Shown piece after piece: positions 25,775-33,861 of a stretch of DNA of 64,000 nucleotides (the first letter of the stretch is position 1; each line of letters opens with the position of its first letter). The position numbers were made by a program, and so were the translations under genes. The notes under the pieces were generated by a model that was not told the origin of the DNA, ran no database searches, and was given only the letters and a program-made list of their open reading frames with translations. Origin of the DNA: AP-15 sp963703855 (GTDB taxonomy: Bacteria > Pseudomonadota > Alphaproteobacteria > ATCC43930 > CGMCC-115725); assembly GCA_963703855.1 (NCBI GenBank), contig CAVPFW010000022.1:372001-436000 (forward strand). Reading direction: 5' to 3'.

Positions 25775-26175
25775 ACGAGGCGTCGTTGCAGCTCGTTGCA
25801 CAGATGCTCGGCCTCTCGCAAAAACTCCGGGATCGCCGCGACCACCGCCGAAGCCGCCTCGGCATCGTCGACATGGCTGGTGCGGCCGCGCATTTCGCGA
25901 AACCGCCGCCAACCCGGCCAATCCCCGCGGAGCAGGCCTTGCGCGTTCCCCGCGCGGATCAGATCGGCAAACGACATCCGTTCGAACTCGTCAGGGGACG
26001 CCGCCGTCTCGCGAAGGTAGCGCCGCAGCATTTTGTGGCTGAGCTCGTAAGTGAACTCGAAACGCTGGATCAATCCGTCGCGCAATTGCTCGTCGGCCGG
26101 CTCTCGCTGGCACCGCGCGAGGCCCTCGCGCAGCCGCTGCACAGCGTTGGCCAAGCTCGTCGCATCAAGCTTCAC
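25771..26175 (-). CDS. HEPN domain toxin (HepT-like)
   Basis: 134 residues from the GTG at 26173-26175, preceded by GGAGGAG six bases upstream. An all-helical HI0074-type HEPN protein with LIQRFEFTYELSHKMLRRYL and the RNase motif R-x4-H in RGRTSH. In intact systems MntA AMPylates HepT near this motif and blocks its RNase activity. Here the partner downstream is truncated, so either the toxin is also inactive or another antitoxin compensates. It sits inside the catabolic cluster, between the Rieske and amidohydrolase genes. Confidence 0.75.
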   Translation of the reverse strand: MKLDATSLANAVQRLREGLARCQREPADEQLRDGLIQRFEFTYELSHKMLRRYLRETAASPDEFERMSFADLIRAGNAQGLLRGDWPGWRRFREMRGRTSHVDDAEAASAVVAAIPEFLREAEHLCNELQRRLV

Positions 26176-26194
26176 GAGGTCTCCTCGTCCGGCC

Positions 26195-27691
26195 TCAGCC
26201 TGAATTGCGCACCCAGCCATAGCGCAGGTTGCTGCGGCCGGGGCCGTTGTTGAGGTAGTCGGCCTTGAGCTCGGCGAAACGGTCGGGCGGGGCGAGCTCG
26301 GCGTGCTTGTCGAAATTGTAGAGCCGCGCCGTGTTGCCGGCGAAGATGCCTGATTTAACCGGGCCGTCGGCCGGGCCCAACGGCTTGAAACCGTATTTCT
26401 TCTGCATGTCGTCCGGGATCTCGAGCCGGCGCAGCCCTTCGACCTGCCATTGCGGGGCGCCGGTCCATACCGCGTCGGTGCCCCAGACGATGTGGTCCGG
26501 GCCGAGCCCCTTGACCAGGGTGCCCATCAAGGCCGCGGCGAGGCGCGGCTCGGCGACCGCGGTCCAGGCGAAGATCTGCCCGAGATCGCCATAGACGTTG
26601 GTGACGCCGTATTTCTGCGGGATTTCGGCGAGGTCGCTGGTCCACGAGCTGCGCCCGGTCCGGTCGAACTCGGCCATGCCGTCGGCGGGCGTGCCGCCGA
26701 CCCAGCGATAGGCCGAATGATAGACCAGGAAATTCAATTGCGGCCAGTCCTTGGCGGCCTTGCCGATATCGCTGACATCGGCGTAGGGGCGCAGCCGCGG
26801 AAACTGCTTCTCGACGCCGGGCGCGAACAGACCCTTGTGGATGCAGACGTTTTTGATGCCCGATTTCGCGATCTTCTCGTAGAACGGGTACATCAGCTTT
26901 TCGTCGTCGGCATGCCACGGCCAGTGGGCGAGCTCCTTGTGGGTGTTGTCGCCGACGGTATAGCCCTTCCATGAATCGGGCTTGTAGATCTCGATCGCCT
27001 GGTCGACCTGGTCGAGCCAGCCGGGCTGGCCGGGGGTGATCGTGAAATGCGCCATCATGCGCCGCGAGCCGGCCTCTTTGTTGACCTTGGCGCGGGTCGC
27101 GAACACTTGCGCCTGCGGGATGAACCAGTCCTGCGGCACATCCGAGGGCGAGTTCGACAGCAATGCCACCTTGGTGTCGCTGTCCATGTAGATCTCTTTG
27201 ATGTAATTCGCGTATTTCAGATCGTCGATGGTCTGTTCCTTGCCGCCGAGCTCCGGGTTCCAGCCGGTCTTGCCAAAGGCGTTGCGCATTTTGACAAAGC
27301 CCATCAGCCGGGTGTCGTCGCGCAGGAAATGGGTGTGGCCGTCGATGATGAACTGGCCCGACAGCGCGGTTGCGCGCGCGTTCGCCATATCCGGCGTCGC
27401 CGCCTCGGCCGGGCTCGCATCGAAGATACGGCCGAACACCTGGTTCATCGCCACGAACGAGGCCGCCATCCCGGCCGCGGTCTGGAAAAACCGGCGGCGC
27501 GACAGGCCCTGATTGCGGGCGAGCCGGTCGCTCAGCTCCTTTAGCCGGGCCTCGACCTCGCGCTGCTTTTCGGTCTGCGGCACCGGCAGGTATTCGTCGC
27601 TCGACACGATCTGGGTCGGCACCGGCGACGCAAACGACGCGGTCTCGGCAGGCAGCAACTCGGCCAGTTGTTCGTCGGTCAGAAATTTCAT
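26195..27691 (-). CDS. Tat-type amidohydrolase (metal-dependent hydrolase) with N-terminal extension
   Basis: 498 residues from the ATG at 27689-27691. An Amidohydro_2-type TIM barrel: IIDGHTHFLRD gives the first metal His pair (119, 121), HKGLFAPG and VYHSAYRW follow, and VWGTDAVWTG carries the late Asp. A twin-arginine motif SRRRFFQTAAGMAAS is present, but at residues 64-77, after a 60-residue charged extension. That is unusual, since Tat signals are normally at the N-terminus. The extension resembles a small helical domain. Substrate unknown, but the gene groups with two ACMSD-like amidohydrolases. Confidence 0.85.
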   Translation of the reverse strand: MKFLTDEQLAELLPAETASFASPVPTQIVSSDEYLPVPQTEKQREVEARLKELSDRLARNQGLSRRRFFQTAAGMAASFVAMNQVFGRIFDASPAEAATPDMANARATALSGQFIIDGHTHFLRDDTRLMGFVKMRNAFGKTGWNPELGGKEQTIDDLKYANYIKEIYMDSDTKVALLSNSPSDVPQDWFIPQAQVFATRAKVNKEAGSRRMMAHFTITPGQPGWLDQVDQAIEIYKPDSWKGYTVGDNTHKELAHWPWHADDEKLMYPFYEKIAKSGIKNVCIHKGLFAPGVEKQFPRLRPYADVSDIGKAAKDWPQLNFLVYHSAYRWVGGTPADGMAEFDRTGRSSWTSDLAEIPQKYGVTNVYGDLGQIFAWTAVAEPRLAAALMGTLVKGLGPDHIVWGTDAVWTGAPQWQVEGLRRLEIPDDMQKKYGFKPLGPADGPVKSGIFAGNTARLYNFDKHAELAPPDRFAELKADYLNNGPGRSNLRYGWVRNSG

Positions 27692-27746
27692 GATTTCCTC
27701 CCTGAGATTTGAGTAACCTTTGCCGATTGCGAACGGCTCGTTTACT

Positions 27747-28061
27747 TCAGGGCGCGGACCCGTGCCCCCGCAACAATACACCCAGGATTGCGATCGTCGC
27801 CGCGGCGTTGATCCCGACAGCCCAAGTCAACATCGTGAAGCGAGAGCCGACATCCGAAAAGCGGACGTTGACGTCCGCGCGGAATTGCGTGAGCCCGCTT
27901 TCCAGATTTGTCACTCGCGACTCGATAATCGACAACCTGTTATCGATCGAGATGAGGCGGTTTTCGTACTCGGCCAGTTCCTCGGCTGCGGCGATGGCGT
28001 CTTCTTCGGGCGCCCCCGCTGCCTTGAGCGCATGGTATGTCTTTGCCAACATGATCGCCAT
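27747..28061 (-). CDS. Small coiled-coil protein with a C-terminal membrane anchor
   Basis: 104 residues. Residues about 28-70 form a heptad-like coiled coil (ENRLISIDNRLSIIESRV and on), and residues 78-97 a hydrophobic helix (AVGINAAATIAILGVLL). It resembles the small Bdr/DUF1640-like coiled-coil membrane proteins in build. It lies between two amidohydrolase genes on the same strand, so it may be cotranscribed. Function unknown. Confidence 0.65.
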   Translation of the reverse strand: MAIMLAKTYHALKAAGAPEEDAIAAAEELAEYENRLISIDNRLSIIESRVTNLESGLTQFRADVNVRFSDVGSRFTMLTWAVGINAAATIAILGVLLRGHGSAP

Positions 28062-28073
28062 CTCGCCGCACCT

Positions 28074-29159
28074 CTAGCGCGGTCTTGGCGGCACTTCAAG
28101 GTTCAGCAGGCGCGCAGCATTGCCGCCGAAGATCGCCTTGCGCTCGGCATCGTCGAGGCCGGGACAGCCCTCGATCATGCCGACCGGATCGATCTCGCCC
28201 ATATCGGCGGGGTAGTCGGTGCCCATCAGGATGTGGTCGGCGCCGTATTCCTCGACCAGGTAGTCGAGCTGGTGGTGGGTGTAGACCAGCGCGTCGAAAT
28301 AGCACCGCTTCAGATAGGTCGTCGGCATCCGGTCGATCTGTTCGCAGCAATCCGGCCGCGCCGAGGCGGCATGGTCGATGCGGCCCGAATAGGCCGGTAA
28401 AAGGCCGCCGCCATGGGCGACGACGAGCTTCAGATTGGGATACTCGCGCAACACGCCGCCGAAGATCAGGTGATGCAATGCCACCGTCGAATCGAGCGGG
28501 TTGCCGATCACATTGGCGAAATAATGGTTTGCGAACCGCCCCGCCTCGGTGAAGCCGTCGGGGTGCATGAACACCAACAGGCCCAATTCCTCGCAGCGGG
28601 CGAATATCTTGCGGAAGCGCGCGGCCGACAGATCCTCGCCGGCGACATGGGTCATGATCTCGATGCCGCGAAAGCCCAGTGATTTGTGCAGCCGGTCGAG
28701 CTCGGCGACCGCCAGCTCCGGGGCCTGGAACGGGACCGTGCCGAGGCCGACGAAGCGATCGGGATATTTACCGCAGATTTCGGCGATCGCATCGTTGATC
28801 GCGCGCGAGGTGGCGAGGCCGAGCTCGGGGTCGGCGCCGTAATAGGTCTGGCGCGGCGCCGGCGAGATCGCCTGGACGTCGATCCCCATCCGGTCCATGT
28901 CGGCGATGCGCCGTTCGGGCGAGACGCTCTGCTCGTTGGTGCGCTCGCCGTTCGCGCGGTTGACCGCTCGGCTCTGCTCGTTGGCCTGGGTTTCGAGAAA
29001 CCAGCGCGACACGGCCTGATTGCTTTCGACCATCTGCGCGGCCTGTGCGCACCGCACATGGCAATGGATGTCGATCGTGAACCATTTGCCGCGGGAATGG
29101 ACCGGCCCCGGAAAGCGGCCCGGGATCGGCGCCCCCTCCGGCAAGCATTTGAACAGCAT
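28074..29159 (-). CDS. Amidohydrolase, ACMSD/LigW-like decarboxylase family, copy 1
   Basis: 361 residues from the ATG at 29157-29159; the open frame continues upstream only as a shadow of copy 2. The metal motif HxH is His32/His34 (DIHCHV); VFMHPDGF, VVAHGGG and MGTDYPADMGEIDP provide the other conserved His and Asp. The family decarboxylates ring-cleavage products or aromatic acids. It is very similar to the next gene in sequence, length and opening (MLFKCLP), so the two arose by tandem duplication. Confidence 0.88.
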   Translation of the reverse strand: MLFKCLPEGAPIPGRFPGPVHSRGKWFTIDIHCHVRCAQAAQMVESNQAVSRWFLETQANEQSRAVNRANGERTNEQSVSPERRIADMDRMGIDVQAISPAPRQTYYGADPELGLATSRAINDAIAEICGKYPDRFVGLGTVPFQAPELAVAELDRLHKSLGFRGIEIMTHVAGEDLSAARFRKIFARCEELGLLVFMHPDGFTEAGRFANHYFANVIGNPLDSTVALHHLIFGGVLREYPNLKLVVAHGGGLLPAYSGRIDHAASARPDCCEQIDRMPTTYLKRCYFDALVYTHHQLDYLVEEYGADHILMGTDYPADMGEIDPVGMIEGCPGLDDAERKAIFGGNAARLLNLEVPPRPR

Positions 29160-29184
29160 TCTTCTCTCCTCCTGGTGCGCCGCC

Positions 29185-29280
29185 GCTTTTTTAACAGTCA
29201 TGCCGGCGAAAGCCGGTATCCACTTCGGGAGTGGGTCCCGGCCTGCGCCGGAAAGACGATGGTACGGCCACGAGAGCGGG
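29185..29280. repeat. Short palindromic intergenic repeat
   Basis: Contains ATGCCGGCGAAAGCCGGTAT, an imperfect hairpin, followed by GGTCCCGGCCTGCGCCGG. It is the common 'GTCATGCCGGCGAAAGCCGG' type of alphaproteobacterial intergenic repeat, related to the segments at about 1611 and 60030. It lies between the two duplicated amidohydrolase genes. Confidence 0.5.
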
Positions 29281-29293
29281 TTACAGCGCGGGA

Positions 29294-30379
29294 TCAGCCC
29301 TGCGCGGCGGGGATTTCGATGCCCAGCAGGCGGGCGGCGTTGCGGCCGAGTATCGCGCGGCGCTCGGGATCGTCGAGCCCCTTGGCGCCCTCGACAAAGC
29401 CGATCGGGTCGATCTCGCCCATATCGGCCGGATAGTCGGTGCCCATCAGCACATGGTCGGCGCCGTATTGGCCCACGAGATATTCGAGCTGGTGATGGGT
29501 GTAGACGATGGTGTCGAAATAGAGCCGCTTCAGATAGGCGGTGGGCATCCGGTGGATCACTTCGCAAGCGTCGGGCCGGGCCGAGGCGGCGTGGTCGATG
29601 CGCCCCGAATAGGCCGGCAGGTAGCCGCCGCCATGCGACAATACGAGCTTCAGATTGGGGTGGTCGTCGAGCACCCCGCCAAAGATCAGGTGATGCACCG
29701 CGACCGTGGTGTCGAGCGGGTTGCCGATCACGTTGACCAGGTAATGGTCGCCGAACCGGCGCGCCTCGGGGAACCCGGTCGGGTGCATGAAGACCAAGAG
29801 GCCGAGCTCCTCGATATGGGCGAAGATCTTGCGAAACCGCGCGGCCGACAGATCCTCGCCGCCGACATTGGTCGCGATCTCGATGCCGCGAAAGCCCAAT
29901 GACTTGTGCAGCCGATCGAGCTCGGCGACGGCGAGATCGGGCGCCTGGAACGGCACTGTGCCGAGCGGCACGAAGCGGTCGGGGTGACGCCCGGCGATGT
30001 CGGCGAGGTTGTCGTTGACGACCCGCGCGGTGGCAATGCCGAGGTCGGGGTCGGCGCCGTAATAGGTCTGGTTCGGCGACGGCGAGATCGCCTGGATGTC
30101 GATCCCCATCCGGTCCATGTCGGCCAGCCGGTTTTCGACCGAGGTAAACTGGATGCGGTTGCGTTCGGCCTGCTGCCGGTTGACTTCGCGGGTGCGCTCG
30201 TTGGCGTAGATCTCGCGCGGATGGGTGGTGGCGGCGGTGTTGCCGGCGACCATCTCGGCGGCTTTGGGGGTCAGCACATGGCAGTGGATGTCGACCGTGA
30301 ACCATTTGCCGCGCGCGTGGGCGGGGCCGGGAAATCGCCCGGGGATCGGCGCGCCCGGCGGCAGGCATTTGAACAGCAT
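29294..30379 (-). CDS. Amidohydrolase, ACMSD/LigW-like decarboxylase family, copy 2
   Basis: 361 residues from the ATG at 30377-30379. Same layout as copy 1: MLFKCLPPGAPIPGRFPGP opening, DIHCHV metal pair, LVLSHGGGYLPAYSGRIDHA, and MGTDYPADMGEIDPIGF. Differences cluster in residues 36-75, the likely substrate-facing region, where copy 1 has CAQAAQMVESNQ and copy 2 TPKAAEMVAGNT. I infer divergence in substrate or subunit role after duplication. Confidence 0.88.
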   Translation of the reverse strand: MLFKCLPPGAPIPGRFPGPAHARGKWFTVDIHCHVLTPKAAEMVAGNTAATTHPREIYANERTREVNRQQAERNRIQFTSVENRLADMDRMGIDIQAISPSPNQTYYGADPDLGIATARVVNDNLADIAGRHPDRFVPLGTVPFQAPDLAVAELDRLHKSLGFRGIEIATNVGGEDLSAARFRKIFAHIEELGLLVFMHPTGFPEARRFGDHYLVNVIGNPLDTTVAVHHLIFGGVLDDHPNLKLVLSHGGGYLPAYSGRIDHAASARPDACEVIHRMPTAYLKRLYFDTIVYTHHQLEYLVGQYGADHVLMGTDYPADMGEIDPIGFVEGAKGLDDPERRAILGRNAARLLGIEIPAAQG

Positions 30380-30488
30380 CTCGGGCTTCTCCTCGGTTGT
30401 GGTCCCATTAGGCGTCGCGGCAATGGCTATGGCAATGCCTGCGCCGTCTTTTCCGGCCGCGGCGGCGCGCCAGGGCTGCCGCCTCGGC

Positions 30489-31049
30489 CTATTGCAGGGC
30501 TTCGTCGGGGTAGACGCCCCAGACCCCATTGCGCTGCACCCAGCCGGCGATGCCGCCGGCTTCGATCCGGCACCATGGCCCCCGGCACTCGATCACCCGG
30601 GCGAGGACGCCGGGCTCGGCGCGGGCGACGATCGGCGACTCCGGATCGGGCCGGCGATAGAGCGTACGAAGCGCGCCCGCGACGATGACCTCGCGCTTGC
30701 CGCTGACCATACGATCGAGCACCCACCCCTTGGTGCCCTGCCAATCCTGGATCTTCCGCCAGTTCTGGAATTCCTCGATGATCTCCACCGGCATTTCCCG
30801 ACGCTTGAAGACCCATTCGATCGGATAATTCTCGCCGGGGCCGACCCGCAGATTGACCTCGTCCGAGCGCAGGCTGGCGAATCGCGGCAGCTTGTCGGCC
30901 GGTGCGGTCTGCGCCGTCACGGCGAGCGGCGCCGCGGCCAGCACCGCGGCGGTCAGCGCCGGCAGCAGGTGCGCGCACGCAGCAAGAGCCTTTGATCCCC
31001 CCGGCATCCCCAGCTTTCGGCACCGCAGCGGCGCGCTCAATTCCGGCAT
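30489..31049 (-). CDS. Secreted bacterial SH3 domain protein
   Basis: 186 residues from the ATG at 31047-31049; the ATG at 31005-31007 would shorten it by 14 and still leave a signal peptide. The signal region is ACAHLLPALTAAVLAAAPLA before TAQTAPAD. The mature part holds two SH3b-like repeats: SDEVNLRVGPGENYPIEWVF with WQGTKGWV, and LYRRPDPESPIVARAEPGV with GIAGWVQRNGVWGVYP. Such proteins act in the periplasm or at the wall; the exact role is unknown. Divergent from the universal stress protein. Confidence 0.8.
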   Translation of the reverse strand: MPELSAPLRCRKLGMPGGSKALAACAHLLPALTAAVLAAAPLAVTAQTAPADKLPRFASLRSDEVNLRVGPGENYPIEWVFKRREMPVEIIEEFQNWRKIQDWQGTKGWVLDRMVSGKREVIVAGALRTLYRRPDPESPIVARAEPGVLARVIECRGPWCRIEAGGIAGWVQRNGVWGVYPDEALQ

Positions 31050-31219
31050 TCCCCTGATCGCCGCCGCGCACCGGCAGCCGGTTCGGCGCGGCGTCCGATG
31101 ATGGCGCGTTCCGCCTGCCGTCTCAACCTCCGTTGCCGATTGTCGCCGAGCGCCGCACGATGGTGTAATGATGCGTTAACGACCCTTTCCCGTGGTCGAG
31201 TGCCTGGAGGGATCGGAAG

Positions 31220-32074
31220 ATGAAGAATCTGTTGACCGTGGTCGGGGACGGCACTGCGACGCCGGTGCTCGAAACCGCGATGCTGGCGGCGCGGCGTTTC
31301 GACAGCCATATCGTCGGGCTGCACAGCCTGACCACCGAATACGCCGTGGTGTTCGGCGGCGAGATGGGGTTTTCGATCTCGTCCGAGGTCGACCGCACCT
31401 TGGAGCGCGAGGGCCACGAGCGGCGCGATCAGGCGCGACGGCTGTTTCGCGAGTTCATGAATGCGCGCGGCGTGCCGATCGGCCCGGTGCCGCCCGAGCA
31501 CAACGGCCCGAGCGCATCCTGGCGCGAGGAGGACGGAAGGCAGAATGCCGTCGTCGGGCTGATCGGGCGGGTGTTCGACCTGATCGTGGTCGAGCAGCCG
31601 GAGAAGCTGGCGTCGATCGCCGAAGCCACCCTCGAAGACGCGTTGTTCGAGAGCGGCCGCCCGGTGCTGATGGTGCCGCAGCACGCTCCCTCGGTATTGG
31701 GCGAGGTTATTGCCGTCGCCTGGAACGGCAGCACCGAGACCGCGCTGACGGTGGCCCTCGGCATGCCGTTTCTGAAGAAGGCGCGGCACGTCGTGATCGT
31801 CGCCGTCGGCTCGCAGCACATGCCGGAACCGGGGCCGGAGGGCGACGAGCTGGCCCGCACGCTCGAGCGCCACGGGATCGATGTCAGCCTGCGCACCGCC
31901 TTTGGCCGGCAAAAGCCCCAGGGCGAATCGTTTCTGAAGGAAGCGGTCGCGGCCGGAGCCGATCTCTTGCTCAAAGGGGCCTACACCCAGAGCCGCATCC
32001 GCCAGATGATCTTTGGCGGCGCCACCCGGCACATCATCATGGAGGCGAACCTGCCGGTGCTGATGGCGCGCTGA
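31220..32074 (+). CDS. Universal stress protein, tandem UspA domains
   Basis: 284 residues, behind GGAGG eight bases before the ATG. Two UspA folds: residues about 1-145 and 155-284. The second ends in LLLKGAYTQSRIRQMIFGG and ANLPVLMAR. The usual ATP motif GxxGxxxxxxxxxG(S/T) is not clean, so nucleotide binding is uncertain. Monocistronic, between an SH3 protein and the flippase. Confidence 0.85.
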   Translation: MKNLLTVVGDGTATPVLETAMLAARRFDSHIVGLHSLTTEYAVVFGGEMGFSISSEVDRTLEREGHERRDQARRLFREFMNARGVPIGPVPPEHNGPSASWREEDGRQNAVVGLIGRVFDLIVVEQPEKLASIAEATLEDALFESGRPVLMVPQHAPSVLGEVIAVAWNGSTETALTVALGMPFLKKARHVVIVAVGSQHMPEPGPEGDELARTLERHGIDVSLRTAFGRQKPQGESFLKEAVAAGADLLLKGAYTQSRIRQMIFGGATRHIIMEANLPVLMAR

Positions 32075-32148
32075 GCGGCGCCGCGCCGCTGGCCGCCGCA
32101 GTCGAGGGACGGCTGGGATGCCCGCACCTCGTCGCTGCCGCCGGCCCG

Positions 32149-33597
32149 CTATCGCCAGCGGACGAGAGCGGTCAATTCGTTCAGGACCGGACGCAGGAAC
32201 AACAGGGCGTAGCCGACATAGATGGTGACGCCGATCGCGACGAGCCAACCGAGACCGCTCCAGCCGGCAGCGCCCGACGGCAGCATCGCGGCCACTGCGC
32301 GCACCGCGCCGTACATGATCAGCGACCCGGCCAGCGGCGACAGCAGCGGCGCGACCAGATCGAGGATCGACGATCCCGACACCAGCGCGACGCGACGCAG
32401 CAGGTTCGCCAGGTGGATCGGATAAGCGACGAGCCAGGCGGCGCAGACCCCGATCAGACCCCAATGGCTGCCGACCACAAAGGCGACCGAGAAAAGAACC
32501 GTCGCGAAAACCGTATTCTTGAGGCTGGCGACATACTCGCCGATCCCGGCCAGAAACGACGGGATGACCAGCCCGATCGGGCGCAATGTCATGGCGACCG
32601 CCAGGATGGCGACCGGCATCGCCGCTTGGGTCCATTTCGGCCCGAGCGCCAGCGCGACGACCTGCGACGACGTGGCGGCGATGCCAAACAAGACCGGAAA
32701 GCACAGAAAGGCGAGAATCCGCATCGCCTTGACCAGATAGCGCACGGCCTCGCCGCGATCGTCCTGCACCCGCGCAAAGGCCGGGAACACCACCGGGTTG
32801 ATCACTATCGAGAGCTTTTCCACCGGCAACGCGGCGACGTAGCGGCTTATCGAATAGACGCCGAGGATATCCGAACCCAGCAGCTTGCCGATGATGAAGA
32901 CGTCAGCATTCGAATAAGCCGCCCACAGCAGGCTTTCGACCGTGCGGATGCCGCCAAAACGCAGGATCTGCGAGATACTCCGCACGGCGAACCGCGGGCG
33001 CCGGAAATAGGGCGCGGCGATGCCGAAACCGAGGACCCGCAGCCCGGCAGTGAACAACGTCCCCAGCAGCAGCGACCAGACCCCGGCCCCGGCCCAGGCG
33101 AGGAGCAGCACGAACGCCCCGCCGAGGATGTTCGAAACCAGCTCGACGCGGGAAACGGTCTTCAGGTCGAGCCGTTTTTCCAGGGTCGCGCGCGGGATCG
33201 TCTGCAACGCATTGGCGATGAAGCCAAAACTGGCGAATTGCACGAGAATCACGAGCCGCGGCTCGTGATAGAACCATGAGATCGGATAGGCGAGGACGCA
33301 CAACAACGCGAAAAAGGCCCCATCGACGATCAGGACGACCCCGAACACGCTGCGCAGATCATCGTCGCTGATACGCCGGTTCTGCACGATGCCGGCAGCC
33401 AGGCCGGCATAGCTCAAGGGCTGCAGAAAACCCGCGATGGCCATGGTAACCGCCATCAGGCCGTAATCCTGCGGACGCAAAAACCGGACGGTCGCCAAGG
33501 TCATGGCCCAATTGGCCATCTGCGCAACGAACCGGGTCGCGGTCGCCCATCCGACCGCGCTCAGCACGCTCTGCTTCAACGATCCGCTGTCGTCCAT
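32149..33597 (-). CDS. Polysaccharide (lipid-linked oligosaccharide) flippase, Wzx/PST family
   Basis: 482 residues from the ATG at 33595-33597. Some 12-14 hydrophobic segments across the length, with LRPQDYGLMAVTMAIAGFL, GLAAGIVQNRRIS and the mid-protein ISRYVAALPVEKL typical of the MOP/PST superfamily (WzxC-like). It would flip lipid-linked repeat units to the periplasmic face for the exopolysaccharide made by this locus. Last gene of the minus-strand block. Confidence 0.87.
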   Translation of the reverse strand: MDDSGSLKQSVLSAVGWATATRFVAQMANWAMTLATVRFLRPQDYGLMAVTMAIAGFLQPLSYAGLAAGIVQNRRISDDDLRSVFGVVLIVDGAFFALLCVLAYPISWFYHEPRLVILVQFASFGFIANALQTIPRATLEKRLDLKTVSRVELVSNILGGAFVLLLAWAGAGVWSLLLGTLFTAGLRVLGFGIAAPYFRRPRFAVRSISQILRFGGIRTVESLLWAAYSNADVFIIGKLLGSDILGVYSISRYVAALPVEKLSIVINPVVFPAFARVQDDRGEAVRYLVKAMRILAFLCFPVLFGIAATSSQVVALALGPKWTQAAMPVAILAVAMTLRPIGLVIPSFLAGIGEYVASLKNTVFATVLFSVAFVVGSHWGLIGVCAAWLVAYPIHLANLLRRVALVSGSSILDLVAPLLSPLAGSLIMYGAVRAVAAMLPSGAAGWSGLGWLVAIGVTIYVGYALLFLRPVLNELTALVRWR

Positions 33598-33861
33598 GTC
33601 CCCCGCGCGCCGCGACGATTGACGTCCGGCCCAAAAAGAGGTCGGCGGCACCGCCGGCACAAAGGTTGAAACGGAGCCGCTCTCGGGCGTTCTCGAACTG
33701 CCGCAGGCGCGACCGCCGTTGCCCGGCCCTTCAGCCCTGTGCCCGGCGCCATCCGCCGCGTCATGCCAAGCGCGGTCGTTTAGACCATGAGGGTTGAAGA
33801 AAAGCTATAGAGGAGCCCCAAAGCGCCCGCAGGACGGTGCAGCCGGTCGTGCCGCCGGCGG

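Noticed and set aside
31037..32704. A minus-strand frame over the universal stress protein
   Set aside because: Its first part is a shadow of the flippase and the rest of the UspA gene. No motif.
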